From Nostoc sp. MG11 (GTDB lineage: Bacteria > Cyanobacteriota > Cyanobacteriia > Cyanobacteriales > Nostocaceae), in the NCBI RefSeq assembly GCF_014904695.1, contig NZ_JACXXN010000008.1, positions 62,001 to 126,000 of the forward strand: a DNA stretch of 64,000 bases. Direction: 5' to 3'. How positions within the stretch are numbered: position 1 is the first letter of the stretch; the number at the start of each line of letters is the position of its first letter. Positions 56,081 to 63,413 of this stretch are shown piece after piece. The notes below the pieces were generated by a model. It saw nothing but the letters and a program-made list of their open reading frames with translations. It was not told where the DNA came from and made no database searches. The position numbers and the translations under genes are program-made.

Positions 56081-56787
56081 TCTATCTTCAACAATTATCA
56101 AACCCTGTCACCTCATATCCAATTACAGCTGTAATTGACACCGCTTTGTGCGTTGGTGCAGGCGGTTCTTCTGGTTCACTTGCAGATAAACCAATTGTCC
56201 GTAACTCCGAAGGAAACTTGCTCATTCCTGCTTCTCAACTCAAAGGTCGCCTGCGCCACGAATGTGAAAAAATTGCTAGAGGGTTGCATTGGTCGGTCTG
56301 TGCTTCTCCCAACCCACAAACCATGTGTCCCCAAAGGGCTGGATTAACAGAAAATTTTGAGCGGAAAGAATATCAAGTATTAGGTTACGAAGGGCAGCAC
56401 CATTGCCTAATTTGTCAAATTTTCGGGAATCCAGTTTTGCCATCCCGTGTAATATTTGATGACATAATCTGCACAGAAGACCCAGATAACTTACCAGAGG
56501 TACTGCGTCCCGGTGTCACAATTAATCGCCGCCGCCACACCGCTGAGGAACAAAAACTTTACTTTCTAGAAACCTCCCCAGCAAACGCCAAAATCAAGTT
56601 TACAGGACATATTCACCTATCTGGTGCGCCCATCTATGCAGAGGCATTAATTTTAGCTGGACTACGACACATTCATGCTTTGGGTGGTAGTAAATCAGCG
56701 GGTTTGGGCTGGCTGCATTGGGAATTACCAAACTTTCCGTTAGAACAAGCAGCATGGGATTTTCTGGCAAAAGGAGGTAAGCAATGA
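56077..56787 (+). CDS. Cas7-type RAMP protein 1 (Csm3-like)
   Basis: A 236-residue RAMP. LCVGAGGSSGSLADKPIVRN carries a possible catalytic Asp37, LIPASQLKGRLRHECE is the first glycine-turn/helix, and the C-terminal G-rich loop is LGGSKSAGLG. A Cys cluster (SVCASPNPQTMC; HHCLIC) is probably a zinc finger. Cas7 subunits line the crRNA and the Asp cleaves target RNA. It overlaps both neighbours by ATGA, indicating tight coupling. Confidence 0.85.
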   Translation: MIYLQQLSNPVTSYPITAVIDTALCVGAGGSSGSLADKPIVRNSEGNLLIPASQLKGRLRHECEKIARGLHWSVCASPNPQTMCPQRAGLTENFERKEYQVLGYEGQHHCLICQIFGNPVLPSRVIFDDIICTEDPDNLPEVLRPGVTINRRRHTAEEQKLYFLETSPANAKIKFTGHIHLSGAPIYAEALILAGLRHIHALGGSKSAGLGWLHWELPNFPLEQAAWDFLAKGGKQ

Positions 56788-58007
56788 AACGGATTAATTT
56801 GGAAATTAAAGTGCTGTCTCCTTTAGCAATTGGGCGACAAAAGCCAGGTGGTTCTGTGAGTGAAGCCGAAAGCTACATTCCCGGTTCTGTAATTCGAGGT
56901 GCGATCGCTGCTGTAATTTTAAAATGGGCTAATACATCTATCAGTGATGGTGACAATTTTCACGAGCTATTTTTAGGTGAAAATCCGGCCATCTTCCAAA
57001 ACGCCTATCCTGCAAATATTAAAGTTCAGTCAGAAGTAAGAGTTTTACCCGCTACTGCTTTAAGTTCCAAAAACAAACCAGGTTTTAAGTCCAAACCGAC
57101 TGACCCTAAGCATAATGGCGTTTTTGATACTTTGATTGATCGTTTCTGTGCTGAAGGCTATGGACATCTTTATGATCCCAATTGCCCCGCTGACGGAGGT
57201 AGAGTGGATGCTTTCACTGGCTTTTACCAAATTCAGGGCAAATATTACAGCAATTCTACAACTACTCGTCTGTTAACGCGAGTAGGCATCAATCGACGCA
57301 GAGCAACTTCAGAAGAACGGGTTCTTTACAGCCTTGAAGTCTTAAATGAATCCCAAGATCACAAAGAAAAACCCGTCATATATACAGGGGGAATCTTTGT
57401 ACCTGATGATTTGGCAGAATCTCTACAAAATTTTATTGATAATCATCAGGAAGACTTACGTTTAGGTGGTGCAACATCACGCGGATTAGGAAGAGTCAAG
57501 ATTAAAGCAAAGCTACCTGTAGAAATCAAACCAAGAGTCACTAATCAAATAAAACAGTTCAATGAGAAATTGCATAAACGCTGGCATGAATGGAAGAATA
57601 TCTTTGGTAATTCCATCAAAGATTTGCCAAAAAATCGGGTATATTTCACCCTTGATTTACAAGCCGATACTATTCTTTCTGAAAACTGGCGACGCACTAC
57701 TGTAATTTCACCAGAAATGCTTCAAGAATTAACAGGCGTTACTGATTCTTCCCTAGAACTTCATGCCGCATATAGCAGCTATGACTATCGTTCTGGCTGG
57801 AATTCTGCTTGGGGATTAATGAAAGATGTAGAGTTAGTTACCAATAAAGGGTCTGTATATTTATTCAGTACATTTGACGAAGATTTATGGATAAAAACCT
57901 TGGAAGATTTAGAAGTCAAAGGAGTAGGCGATCGCACTTATGAAGGCTTTGGACAAGTAGAGGTTTGTAATGAGTTTCATGGTGTATTTCGGGAAAATGC
58001 TAAATGA
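56784..58007 (+). CDS. csx10: Csx10-like RAMP protein (Cas5 of type III-D)
   Basis: A 407-residue RAMP with LSPLAIGRQKPGGSVSEAES near the N-terminus, YIPGSVIRGAIAAVI and the C-terminal-type LGGATSRGLGRVKI near 225. The RAMP fold seems to occur twice, with a second half from about 290. Length and motifs fit Csx10, the Cas5-like subunit that caps the 5' handle of the crRNA in type III-D complexes. It overlaps the Cas7 gene upstream and the Cas11 candidate downstream by 4 bp each. Confidence 0.78.
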   Translation: MKRINLEIKVLSPLAIGRQKPGGSVSEAESYIPGSVIRGAIAAVILKWANTSISDGDNFHELFLGENPAIFQNAYPANIKVQSEVRVLPATALSSKNKPGFKSKPTDPKHNGVFDTLIDRFCAEGYGHLYDPNCPADGGRVDAFTGFYQIQGKYYSNSTTTRLLTRVGINRRRATSEERVLYSLEVLNESQDHKEKPVIYTGGIFVPDDLAESLQNFIDNHQEDLRLGGATSRGLGRVKIKAKLPVEIKPRVTNQIKQFNEKLHKRWHEWKNIFGNSIKDLPKNRVYFTLDLQADTILSENWRRTTVISPEMLQELTGVTDSSLELHAAYSSYDYRSGWNSAWGLMKDVELVTNKGSVYLFSTFDEDLWIKTLEDLEVKGVGDRTYEGFGQVEVCNEFHGVFRENAK

Positions 58008-58414
58008 CTGAACAATTAGATCCACAAAAACAACTCCAAGTTAAAAAGGGTATTGATCAGGTTGAAGATGATATAGTCACCTGGATTCAGGATGCTTTAG
58101 ATAAAACAAAATATGGGGATTTAGAAGAATCTCAATTTCGTAACTTAGTGCGTGTATCTGATACTACTGAAAGTGCAGAAGTGATTAAAAATTTTATCCG
58201 TTATCAAGTCGGACGAGATAAAAAGTGGGGAAGAGGTAAAGAATCTCTAGCTGAGAAAATTATTGAAGATATTGATGGCAGTATCAAGAAAAATGCTCAA
58301 ATGATTGCCGAGTGTTGTCAAACAGACTTTAAACCTATTTGGCTAGAACTGATTCGTCGTTATTTAGGTTATGGCGCACGTCATTTGAAGTATAAGCGCG
58401 ATGGTGCAGCATAA
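58004..58414 (+). CDS. Candidate Cas11 small subunit
   Basis: A 136-residue, wholly helical-looking protein (VEDDIVTWIQDALDKTKYG ... NFIRYQVGRDKKWGRGKESL ... IWLELIRRYLGYGARHLKYK). Size, basic helices and its position right after the Cas5-like gene fit the small (Csm2/Cmr5-type, Cas11) subunit of a type III complex. In Synechocystis III-Dv the equivalent segment is fused to Cas7-Cas5. There is no diagnostic motif, so this is context-based. Confidence 0.55.
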   Translation: MTEQLDPQKQLQVKKGIDQVEDDIVTWIQDALDKTKYGDLEESQFRNLVRVSDTTESAEVIKNFIRYQVGRDKKWGRGKESLAEKIIEDIDGSIKKNAQMIAECCQTDFKPIWLELIRRYLGYGARHLKYKRDGAA

Positions 58415-58529
58415 TTTCCAAATAATACTTTTAGGGCAAGAGCAAAAATATTTGATTACTTTTCAGGTATAAAATTATGAGAAACACACTTATTTGCACT
58501 AAATTTTCTGAAAAATAATTAACTAAGTT

Positions 58530-59411
58530 ATGTTTGACATTTTCAAAAATCGCCTAGAAATCACAGGTAAACTCACCACAATTACAGCATTACGCATCAG
58601 TGCAGGACGCTCTAGTGAACCGATAGGATCAGATTTACCTGTAATTAAGGATGCTTTGGGTAATCCATTAATACCAGGTTCGAGCTTCAAAGGAGCATTG
58701 CGATCGCGCCTAGAAAGTTTCCTCAGAGGTATTGTGGGAAATAATCGCAAACTGGTTGCAAATCCAGCAATTGAAAATGAATGGTCAATCACATCCCAGG
58801 AAATGAAGCTGTTAAAAGAAAATTATGATAATGACGAAGCTTTGACAAGAGAAATTATTAAGCAGACTGATCTAGTTTCTTTTCTCTTCGGTTCACCCTG
58901 GATTGCTAGCAAATTCCAAGTCAGGGATTTAACTGTAGTATCTGATACTTGGTTTGGACAATACCAAGAAAGAGACGGTGTAGCCATCGACCGAGATACC
59001 GAAACAGCAGCAGATAATAAACTATACGATTTTCAAGTAGTTCCGGCTAGTACACAATTTGACTTTAAGGCTGTAGTGGAAAATGCAGAACCTTGGGAAT
59101 TGGGACTGTTGATGATTGGGTTACACCAGTTTGAAACCGAACAAATACCTCTGGGTGGGGGGCGATCGCGTGGCTTGGGTGTCGTTAAACTAGAAATTGA
59201 GAAAATGTATTGGCTGGATGTCAACAACGACCCAAACAAATTACTAACTTACCTACAAGAATTGGTAAATAGCAATCCAGGTGATAAACTCCCTAGCTAT
59301 CAAGATGTTAAACAGTTAAGTTTGAAGCAAGATTGGACGAACTCGCTGATCAATCATTTAAGAGATAATATACCTACGAGTTCCACCACCAAAGCAACAC
59401 AAAATTCTTGA
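58530..59411 (+). CDS. Cas7-type RAMP protein 2 (Csx7/Csm3-like)
   Basis: A 293-residue RAMP starting MFDIFKNRLEITGKLTTITA. GSDLPVIKDALGNPLIPGSS, with Asp35 in the position of the Csm3 catalytic Asp, is followed by FKGALRSRLE. A thumb-like FLFGSPWIASKFQVRDL and the G-rich GGGRSRGLGVVKLE come later. Length and opening match the Csx7 family. A 115-bp AT-rich gap separates it from the upstream gene, the longest in the operon, so an internal promoter is possible. Confidence 0.85.
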   Translation: MFDIFKNRLEITGKLTTITALRISAGRSSEPIGSDLPVIKDALGNPLIPGSSFKGALRSRLESFLRGIVGNNRKLVANPAIENEWSITSQEMKLLKENYDNDEALTREIIKQTDLVSFLFGSPWIASKFQVRDLTVVSDTWFGQYQERDGVAIDRDTETAADNKLYDFQVVPASTQFDFKAVVENAEPWELGLLMIGLHQFETEQIPLGGGRSRGLGVVKLEIEKMYWLDVNNDPNKLLTYLQELVNSNPGDKLPSYQDVKQLSLKQDWTNSLINHLRDNIPTSSTTKATQNS

Positions 59412-59421
59412 AGAGGTCAAC

Positions 59422-60042
59422 ATGGCTTTCAGTAGTTTCAAAACCATTGGTGAAGTTCTCAAAGCATTTCAAGTCACCTATACAGAATCAAATTTCATCG
59501 GTGAAGTTAAGTTCAATATTCCTGATTACTTCCGCGAAGATTTAGAACTGATGATGCGGGATGCTGTCGTTGATAACTCGGAGTTTGCTATTTGTGAAAA
59601 TCTGATTTATCCCGTACTCAAAGAAGTTTGGAAAACCTACCGTGCTTATTTTATTTTATGGAGTCACCAATCCTTAAATTATGATGAAAAACTATCTGGT
59701 TTTCCTGAATATATTTTAGCTAAACGTTCGCCATTAGGTAAAGTTGTCTTTGACAAGCCATACTTTATCTTAATTGAAGCAAAACAAGATAACTTTGAAA
59801 CAGCTTGGGCGCAATGTTTAGCCGAAATGATTGCTTCTCAAAGACTAAACGGTGAATATAAAATCGTTATTTTTGGCATTGTTTCTAATGGTGCAACATG
59901 GCAATTTGGCAAATTAGAAGGAGAAATATTTACTAGAAATGTCACTCCTTGCACCATTTACGAACTAGATAAGCTATTTGCTGCTGTTAATTTTATCTTC
60001 CAACAGTGTGAAATACAGCTAAATACTTTAATAGTAGCTTAA
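59422..60042 (+). CDS. PD-(D/E)XK nuclease-like protein embedded in the CRISPR operon
   Basis: A 206-residue protein not of the RAMP fold. The stretch GFPEYILAKRSPLGKVVFDK followed by PYFILIEAKQDNFETAWAQC has the layout of a PD-(D/E)XK nuclease core, with Glu96, the E-x-K pair Glu119/Lys121 and a following helix with Gln131. It resembles a family widespread in Nostocales outside CRISPR loci and the N-terminal domain of type I restriction enzymes. AGAGG precedes the ATG and it starts 10 bp after the preceding Cas7. It may be an accessory nuclease, or a passenger captured by the operon. Confidence 0.65.
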   Translation: MAFSSFKTIGEVLKAFQVTYTESNFIGEVKFNIPDYFREDLELMMRDAVVDNSEFAICENLIYPVLKEVWKTYRAYFILWSHQSLNYDEKLSGFPEYILAKRSPLGKVVFDKPYFILIEAKQDNFETAWAQCLAEMIASQRLNGEYKIVIFGIVSNGATWQFGKLEGEIFTRNVTPCTIYELDKLFAAVNFIFQQCEIQLNTLIVA

Positions 60043-60071
60043 TATGTATATTTGCCCAAATAAATCCAGTC

Positions 60072-61040
60072 ATGCATAAAAAATTTGTTAATCACTGCAC
60101 CATTAATTTAACCATCATTCCCGATGGGCCAATTCTAATTAAATCAGGTAAAGAAGGAGCCGATCCAACTAAGCCTGATATGGAATTTGTAGAAACTTAT
60201 CATGCTGGCGGACGTTCTATATATTTACCAGGAAGCAGTTTAAAGGGAGCAATCCGCGCCCATGCAGAACGGATTGTGAGAACGGTGGGTAGTGAAGAAC
60301 GTCCTTCAGAAAATACTCAGGAGCTTTGGGCTAATAACCCTTTAAAGAATGATAGCTATCTAGAAAATTTGAAGAAACAAAATTCAAATAATCCTAGTAT
60401 TGGAGCAAATTTATATAAACTCTCTAGTTTTACAGACCAAATGTTTGGCAATACTTCCATTGCTAGCCGAGTCAGAATTGAAGATGCATATCCTGATAAA
60501 TCTCAGCCTCTCAAAATTGAAGAACGTAATGGTGTGGCAATTGATAGAGTGTTTGGTTCTGTAGCAGTTGGCCCATTCAATTATCAAGTTTGTACTGCTG
60601 GTGAATTCCACACTAAAATTCATTTGAAAAACTTCACATTGGCACAATTAGGTTTAATTGGTTTAGTGTTGCGAGATTTAGATGATGGCTGGTTTGGTTT
60701 AGGTTTTGCCAAATCTCGCGGATTAGGTACTGTGCAGGTGAAATTAAACTCAGCCATCGTGCAATATCCAGGTTGTGAATTGATAGATAAACAAATTCAC
60801 GCCTTTGGTAGTCAAAAGCAATGGAATCATACTTTTCTCTTAGGTGCTGGAGAATTTTTAGAACCAGAAGAAGCAAAATTATATAGTTTCCCCAAACCAG
60901 ATAGCCAAGATACCCCTGTTGCTGCACAAGAAATGGATTTGGGTTTTGGAGTGCAACTCACTTGGCGAGAAGGTACAGTTAATGATTTGTTTGAGCGAGG
61001 TGTTAGGTCTTGGAGTGGTCTACTTGTGGTGTCAAGATGA
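60072..61040 (+). CDS. Cas7-type RAMP protein 3
   Basis: A 322-residue RAMP: KSGKEGADPTKPDMEFVETY with candidate catalytic Asp31 or Asp36, YLPGSSLKGAIRAHAERIV, FGNTSIASRVRIEDAY in the thumb region, and GFAKSRGLGTVQVK as the G-rich loop. The C-terminal extension of about 80 residues is unusual and may be an extra contact surface. It ends in an ATGA overlap with the Csx19-like gene. Confidence 0.85.
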   Translation: MHKKFVNHCTINLTIIPDGPILIKSGKEGADPTKPDMEFVETYHAGGRSIYLPGSSLKGAIRAHAERIVRTVGSEERPSENTQELWANNPLKNDSYLENLKKQNSNNPSIGANLYKLSSFTDQMFGNTSIASRVRIEDAYPDKSQPLKIEERNGVAIDRVFGSVAVGPFNYQVCTAGEFHTKIHLKNFTLAQLGLIGLVLRDLDDGWFGLGFAKSRGLGTVQVKLNSAIVQYPGCELIDKQIHAFGSQKQWNHTFLLGAGEFLEPEEAKLYSFPKPDSQDTPVAAQEMDLGFGVQLTWREGTVNDLFERGVRSWSGLLVVSR

Positions 61041-61480
61041 ATCCTTTTGTTGGTGTTAGCACAGAACTTTTATCAGTACCTAGATTGCTAGATTTAATTG
61101 CAAAATTGGCCCCTGAACCTAGCTATTACTTCTTACGCTGGACTCATAAAGTTAGTAACGATTGGGAACTAAAACCCACAGAAAATAACTTTCCCATGAT
61201 TGAGGGTCAGATGTTTAATCAAAAGTGTGAACTTAGGTGGAAGCAAAAACGCAAGGATAGTTATGAAGTGCTGCTTTTGAGTATAGTCGGTGAAGATTCT
61301 GATTTCACAAAGGTAGGTGAAGATTGGCAGACTCAAGACCGAGATGCTCATTTATATTCTTCTACTGAAACCCGTTTTCCTAAAGGTTTTCCCTCTAAAA
61401 AATTGGATATTGCCCAGCGGTATTTTATCGATAAAAAAACGGCAACGGTACACTTTGTTGCTCTCACAATTGAAAAATAA
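61037..61480 (+). CDS. csx19: Probable Csx19-type type III-D accessory subunit
   Basis: A 147-residue protein starting MNPFVGVSTELLSVPRLLDL. The pattern PSYYFLRWTHKVSNDWELK, a short acidic linker, KCELRWKQKRKDSYEVLLLS and an Arg-rich tail fits Csx19, a subunit of the type III-D and III-Dv effector. It is placed between two Cas7 genes, as in III-D operons. The start at 61037 overlaps the preceding stop by 4 bp. Sequence conservation in this family is low, so context carries much of the call. Confidence 0.55.
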   Translation: MNPFVGVSTELLSVPRLLDLIAKLAPEPSYYFLRWTHKVSNDWELKPTENNFPMIEGQMFNQKCELRWKQKRKDSYEVLLLSIVGEDSDFTKVGEDWQTQDRDAHLYSSTETRFPKGFPSKKLDIAQRYFIDKKTATVHFVALTIEK

Positions 61481-61482
61481 AT

Positions 61483-62547
61483 ATGACTGGTAATCGTCCT
61501 CAAAGACCTCAGCCACCTAGTAGACCTAACCGTTCTAGCGGTGGAGATTCATTGCCTGAACTTGCACCGAAACCTTACGAATTCGTCTCTTTTCCCAAAG
61601 AACGCCCTAACTTACAGCGTCCTCCTGGACATCACAAATATTTTAGCGATCGCCTGCATGGCGCTTTGTATCTTACCCTAAAAGTGCAGACATCCCTCCA
61701 CGTCTCCACTGGAGTAGTTGTCATGGGTAGCGATATTGGCAACAACCGCATTCCCCTAATCAAAATAATGGTACAGGGTGTTGACCAAAAGCTCTCAATT
61801 CAAGGTAGTTCCCTCAAAGGCTGCATCAGGTCTGTATATGAAGCTATTACTAACAGCAGTTTAGCAGTAATTACTAATAAGTATAGAAATCAAATTCCTA
61901 CTGAGCGGCTACCTTGTCGCAACAAAGAACAACTTTGTCCAGCGAGTCGCGTATTCGGTGCATTAGATTGGCAGGGATTGCTAGATTTCAACGATGCTAA
62001 ATGTGAAAGTATGGGCTTTTCCACAGGATTTATGCCTTCGTTGTATCGTCCCCGTCCAGATGAAAGTAGTGCATATTTTATTCAAGGTATAGTTGCAGGA
62101 CGTAAATTTTACTACCACACTATCAGAGCAATTGATAAAGGCCAAAACTCTGGTATTCCTGTGCAGCAAGCGGGAAGAGAATACATCTTCAAAACTAAAT
62201 TAAATTTCAAGAATTTGCTACCAGAAGAGTTAGGAACTTTGTTGATTGTCTTAGGACAAGATTCTAAGTGTCCCATTGCTTTAAAAGTAGGTGGCGGTAA
62301 GCCGGTTGGGATGGGAACGATGACAGTAACTATAGACAAAATTGCCCGATCGCAAAGTCTGCAAGAACGATATTCTGCCTATCAACTCAATGAATCTGAT
62401 GAATTAATTGGGGATGCTTTGCAACAGTTTATGCAAACACAAATCAAAGCAGCTTACTCGCGCCTGATTCAGCAACCCCAACTAGACGAACTTACGGCTG
62501 TGCTGCGCTACCCAAGCGATCGCGAACCTCCATCTGGAATGTACTAA
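61483..62547 (+). CDS. Cas7-type RAMP protein 4
   Basis: A 354-residue RAMP with a 55-residue proline-rich N-terminal extension (RPQRPQPPSRPNRSSGG). Then come LHGALYLTLKVQTSLHVSTG, MGSDIGNNRIPLIKI with Asp84 in the catalytic position, IQGSSLKGCIRSVYEAIT, a cysteine-bearing CRNKEQLCPASRVFGALD and the G-rich GGGKPVGMGTMTV. It starts 2 bp after the Csx19-like gene. The Pro-rich tail is unlike the other three and may reach another subunit. Confidence 0.85.
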   Translation: MTGNRPQRPQPPSRPNRSSGGDSLPELAPKPYEFVSFPKERPNLQRPPGHHKYFSDRLHGALYLTLKVQTSLHVSTGVVVMGSDIGNNRIPLIKIMVQGVDQKLSIQGSSLKGCIRSVYEAITNSSLAVITNKYRNQIPTERLPCRNKEQLCPASRVFGALDWQGLLDFNDAKCESMGFSTGFMPSLYRPRPDESSAYFIQGIVAGRKFYYHTIRAIDKGQNSGIPVQQAGREYIFKTKLNFKNLLPEELGTLLIVLGQDSKCPIALKVGGGKPVGMGTMTVTIDKIARSQSLQERYSAYQLNESDELIGDALQQFMQTQIKAAYSRLIQQPQLDELTAVLRYPSDREPPSGMY

Positions 62548-62549
62548 TC

Positions 62550-63185
62550 ATGACTATGGTTGAAATTTCTTCGGAATCTTTGACAGATGCACAATGGAAA
62601 ATTGCTCATGCGATCGCCCAAATTTTGGTCAAAGAAAATACAGATGTCAACGAGTTAGAAAAAGCAGTCGCTTATCTCCGTGCATCCATTCATCAACCAG
62701 ATGCTACCTCTAAGTTTTTCAAATATCTAAAAGCTCTAGTGAATAGTGGTAGGCAAATTGGTCACAGTGGTAGAACCACAGATTATTACCGCAGCATTGA
62801 TAAAGCTTGTAGTGATTATCTTAAAGGTATTCAAGATGCTTATACGATATTGCAAATATTAGGCTGGGTATCTCGCTTGATGCGTTACTACAAAGACGCA
62901 GGCCCAATTGGAGAAATTCAATTTCCGTCTGTGAAGTCAGTTCGACAAGTAGAGATTACAAAGGCTATTACCACTCATAACTTTGTTATTGGTCAAATCC
63001 TGGAAGCTAAAATTACTGCTATTAAAGGGAATAAAGTGACTTATGAAATTCTAAAAACTCTCCAAAAACTGACCGAAAGAGAGCCAAAAAAAGCACAGTT
63101 TTTCATTAAGGGACAAATAGTTAAGGTTGAAATTATAGACCTTAAAGAAGATAAAACTCTTAAAAAGGTTAAAAGTACTGACTGA
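62550..63185 (+). CDS. Unknown last gene of the CRISPR operon, possible OB-fold tail
   Basis: A 211-residue protein that I cannot assign. Residues 1-120 look helical (DAQWKIAHAIAQILVKENTD; FFKYLKALVNSGRQIGHSG). Residues about 145-205 have alternating strands, VIGQILEAKITAIKGNKVTY and FFIKGQIVKVEIIDLKEDKT, reminiscent of an S1/OB-fold RNA-binding unit. It starts 2 bp after RAMP 4, so it is surely part of the transcript. It could be a Cas11-like or RNA-binding accessory subunit. A second ATG six nt in (62556) is possible as the start. Confidence 0.6.
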   Translation: MTMVEISSESLTDAQWKIAHAIAQILVKENTDVNELEKAVAYLRASIHQPDATSKFFKYLKALVNSGRQIGHSGRTTDYYRSIDKACSDYLKGIQDAYTILQILGWVSRLMRYYKDAGPIGEIQFPSVKSVRQVEITKAITTHNFVIGQILEAKITAIKGNKVTYEILKTLQKLTEREPKKAQFFIKGQIVKVEIIDLKEDKTLKKVKSTD

Positions 63186-63202
63186 AACCTCTAGAACAAC
63201 CA

Positions 63203-63352
63203 ATGCCAATTTCAGTTTTGTTTCCCTTACCAGCTTTCATCGCAAAGATCATCATTTGCCTCTTACTGTGCCCAGTTAATCTCTTTCATACCTACTTACA
63301 CCACCGTGAAAACTTATGTAAAGTTAGCCCGTCAGATGCTCAAGCAGGATAA
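63203..63352 (+). CDS. Doubtful 49-codon ORF
   Basis: The frame MPISVLFPLPAFIAKIIICL continues for 49 codons with one hydrophobic segment and ends at TAA. No ribosome-binding site is evident. It might be a small membrane protein or a chance frame between the CRISPR operon and the ABC ATPase gene. Confidence 0.2.
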   Translation: MPISVLFPLPAFIAKIIICLLLCPVNLFHTYLHHRENLCKVSPSDAQAG

Positions 63353-63413
63353 TATGTATTAATTTTAATCCTAATTAATTTAAATATTAGGTTAATTGCA
63401 ACTATGTTAAAAA

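Noticed and set aside
59422-60042. Cas6 identity for the 206-residue protein
   Set aside because: It lacks the glycine-rich C-terminal loop and RAMP fold pattern; the E-x-K core points to a nuclease of another fold.
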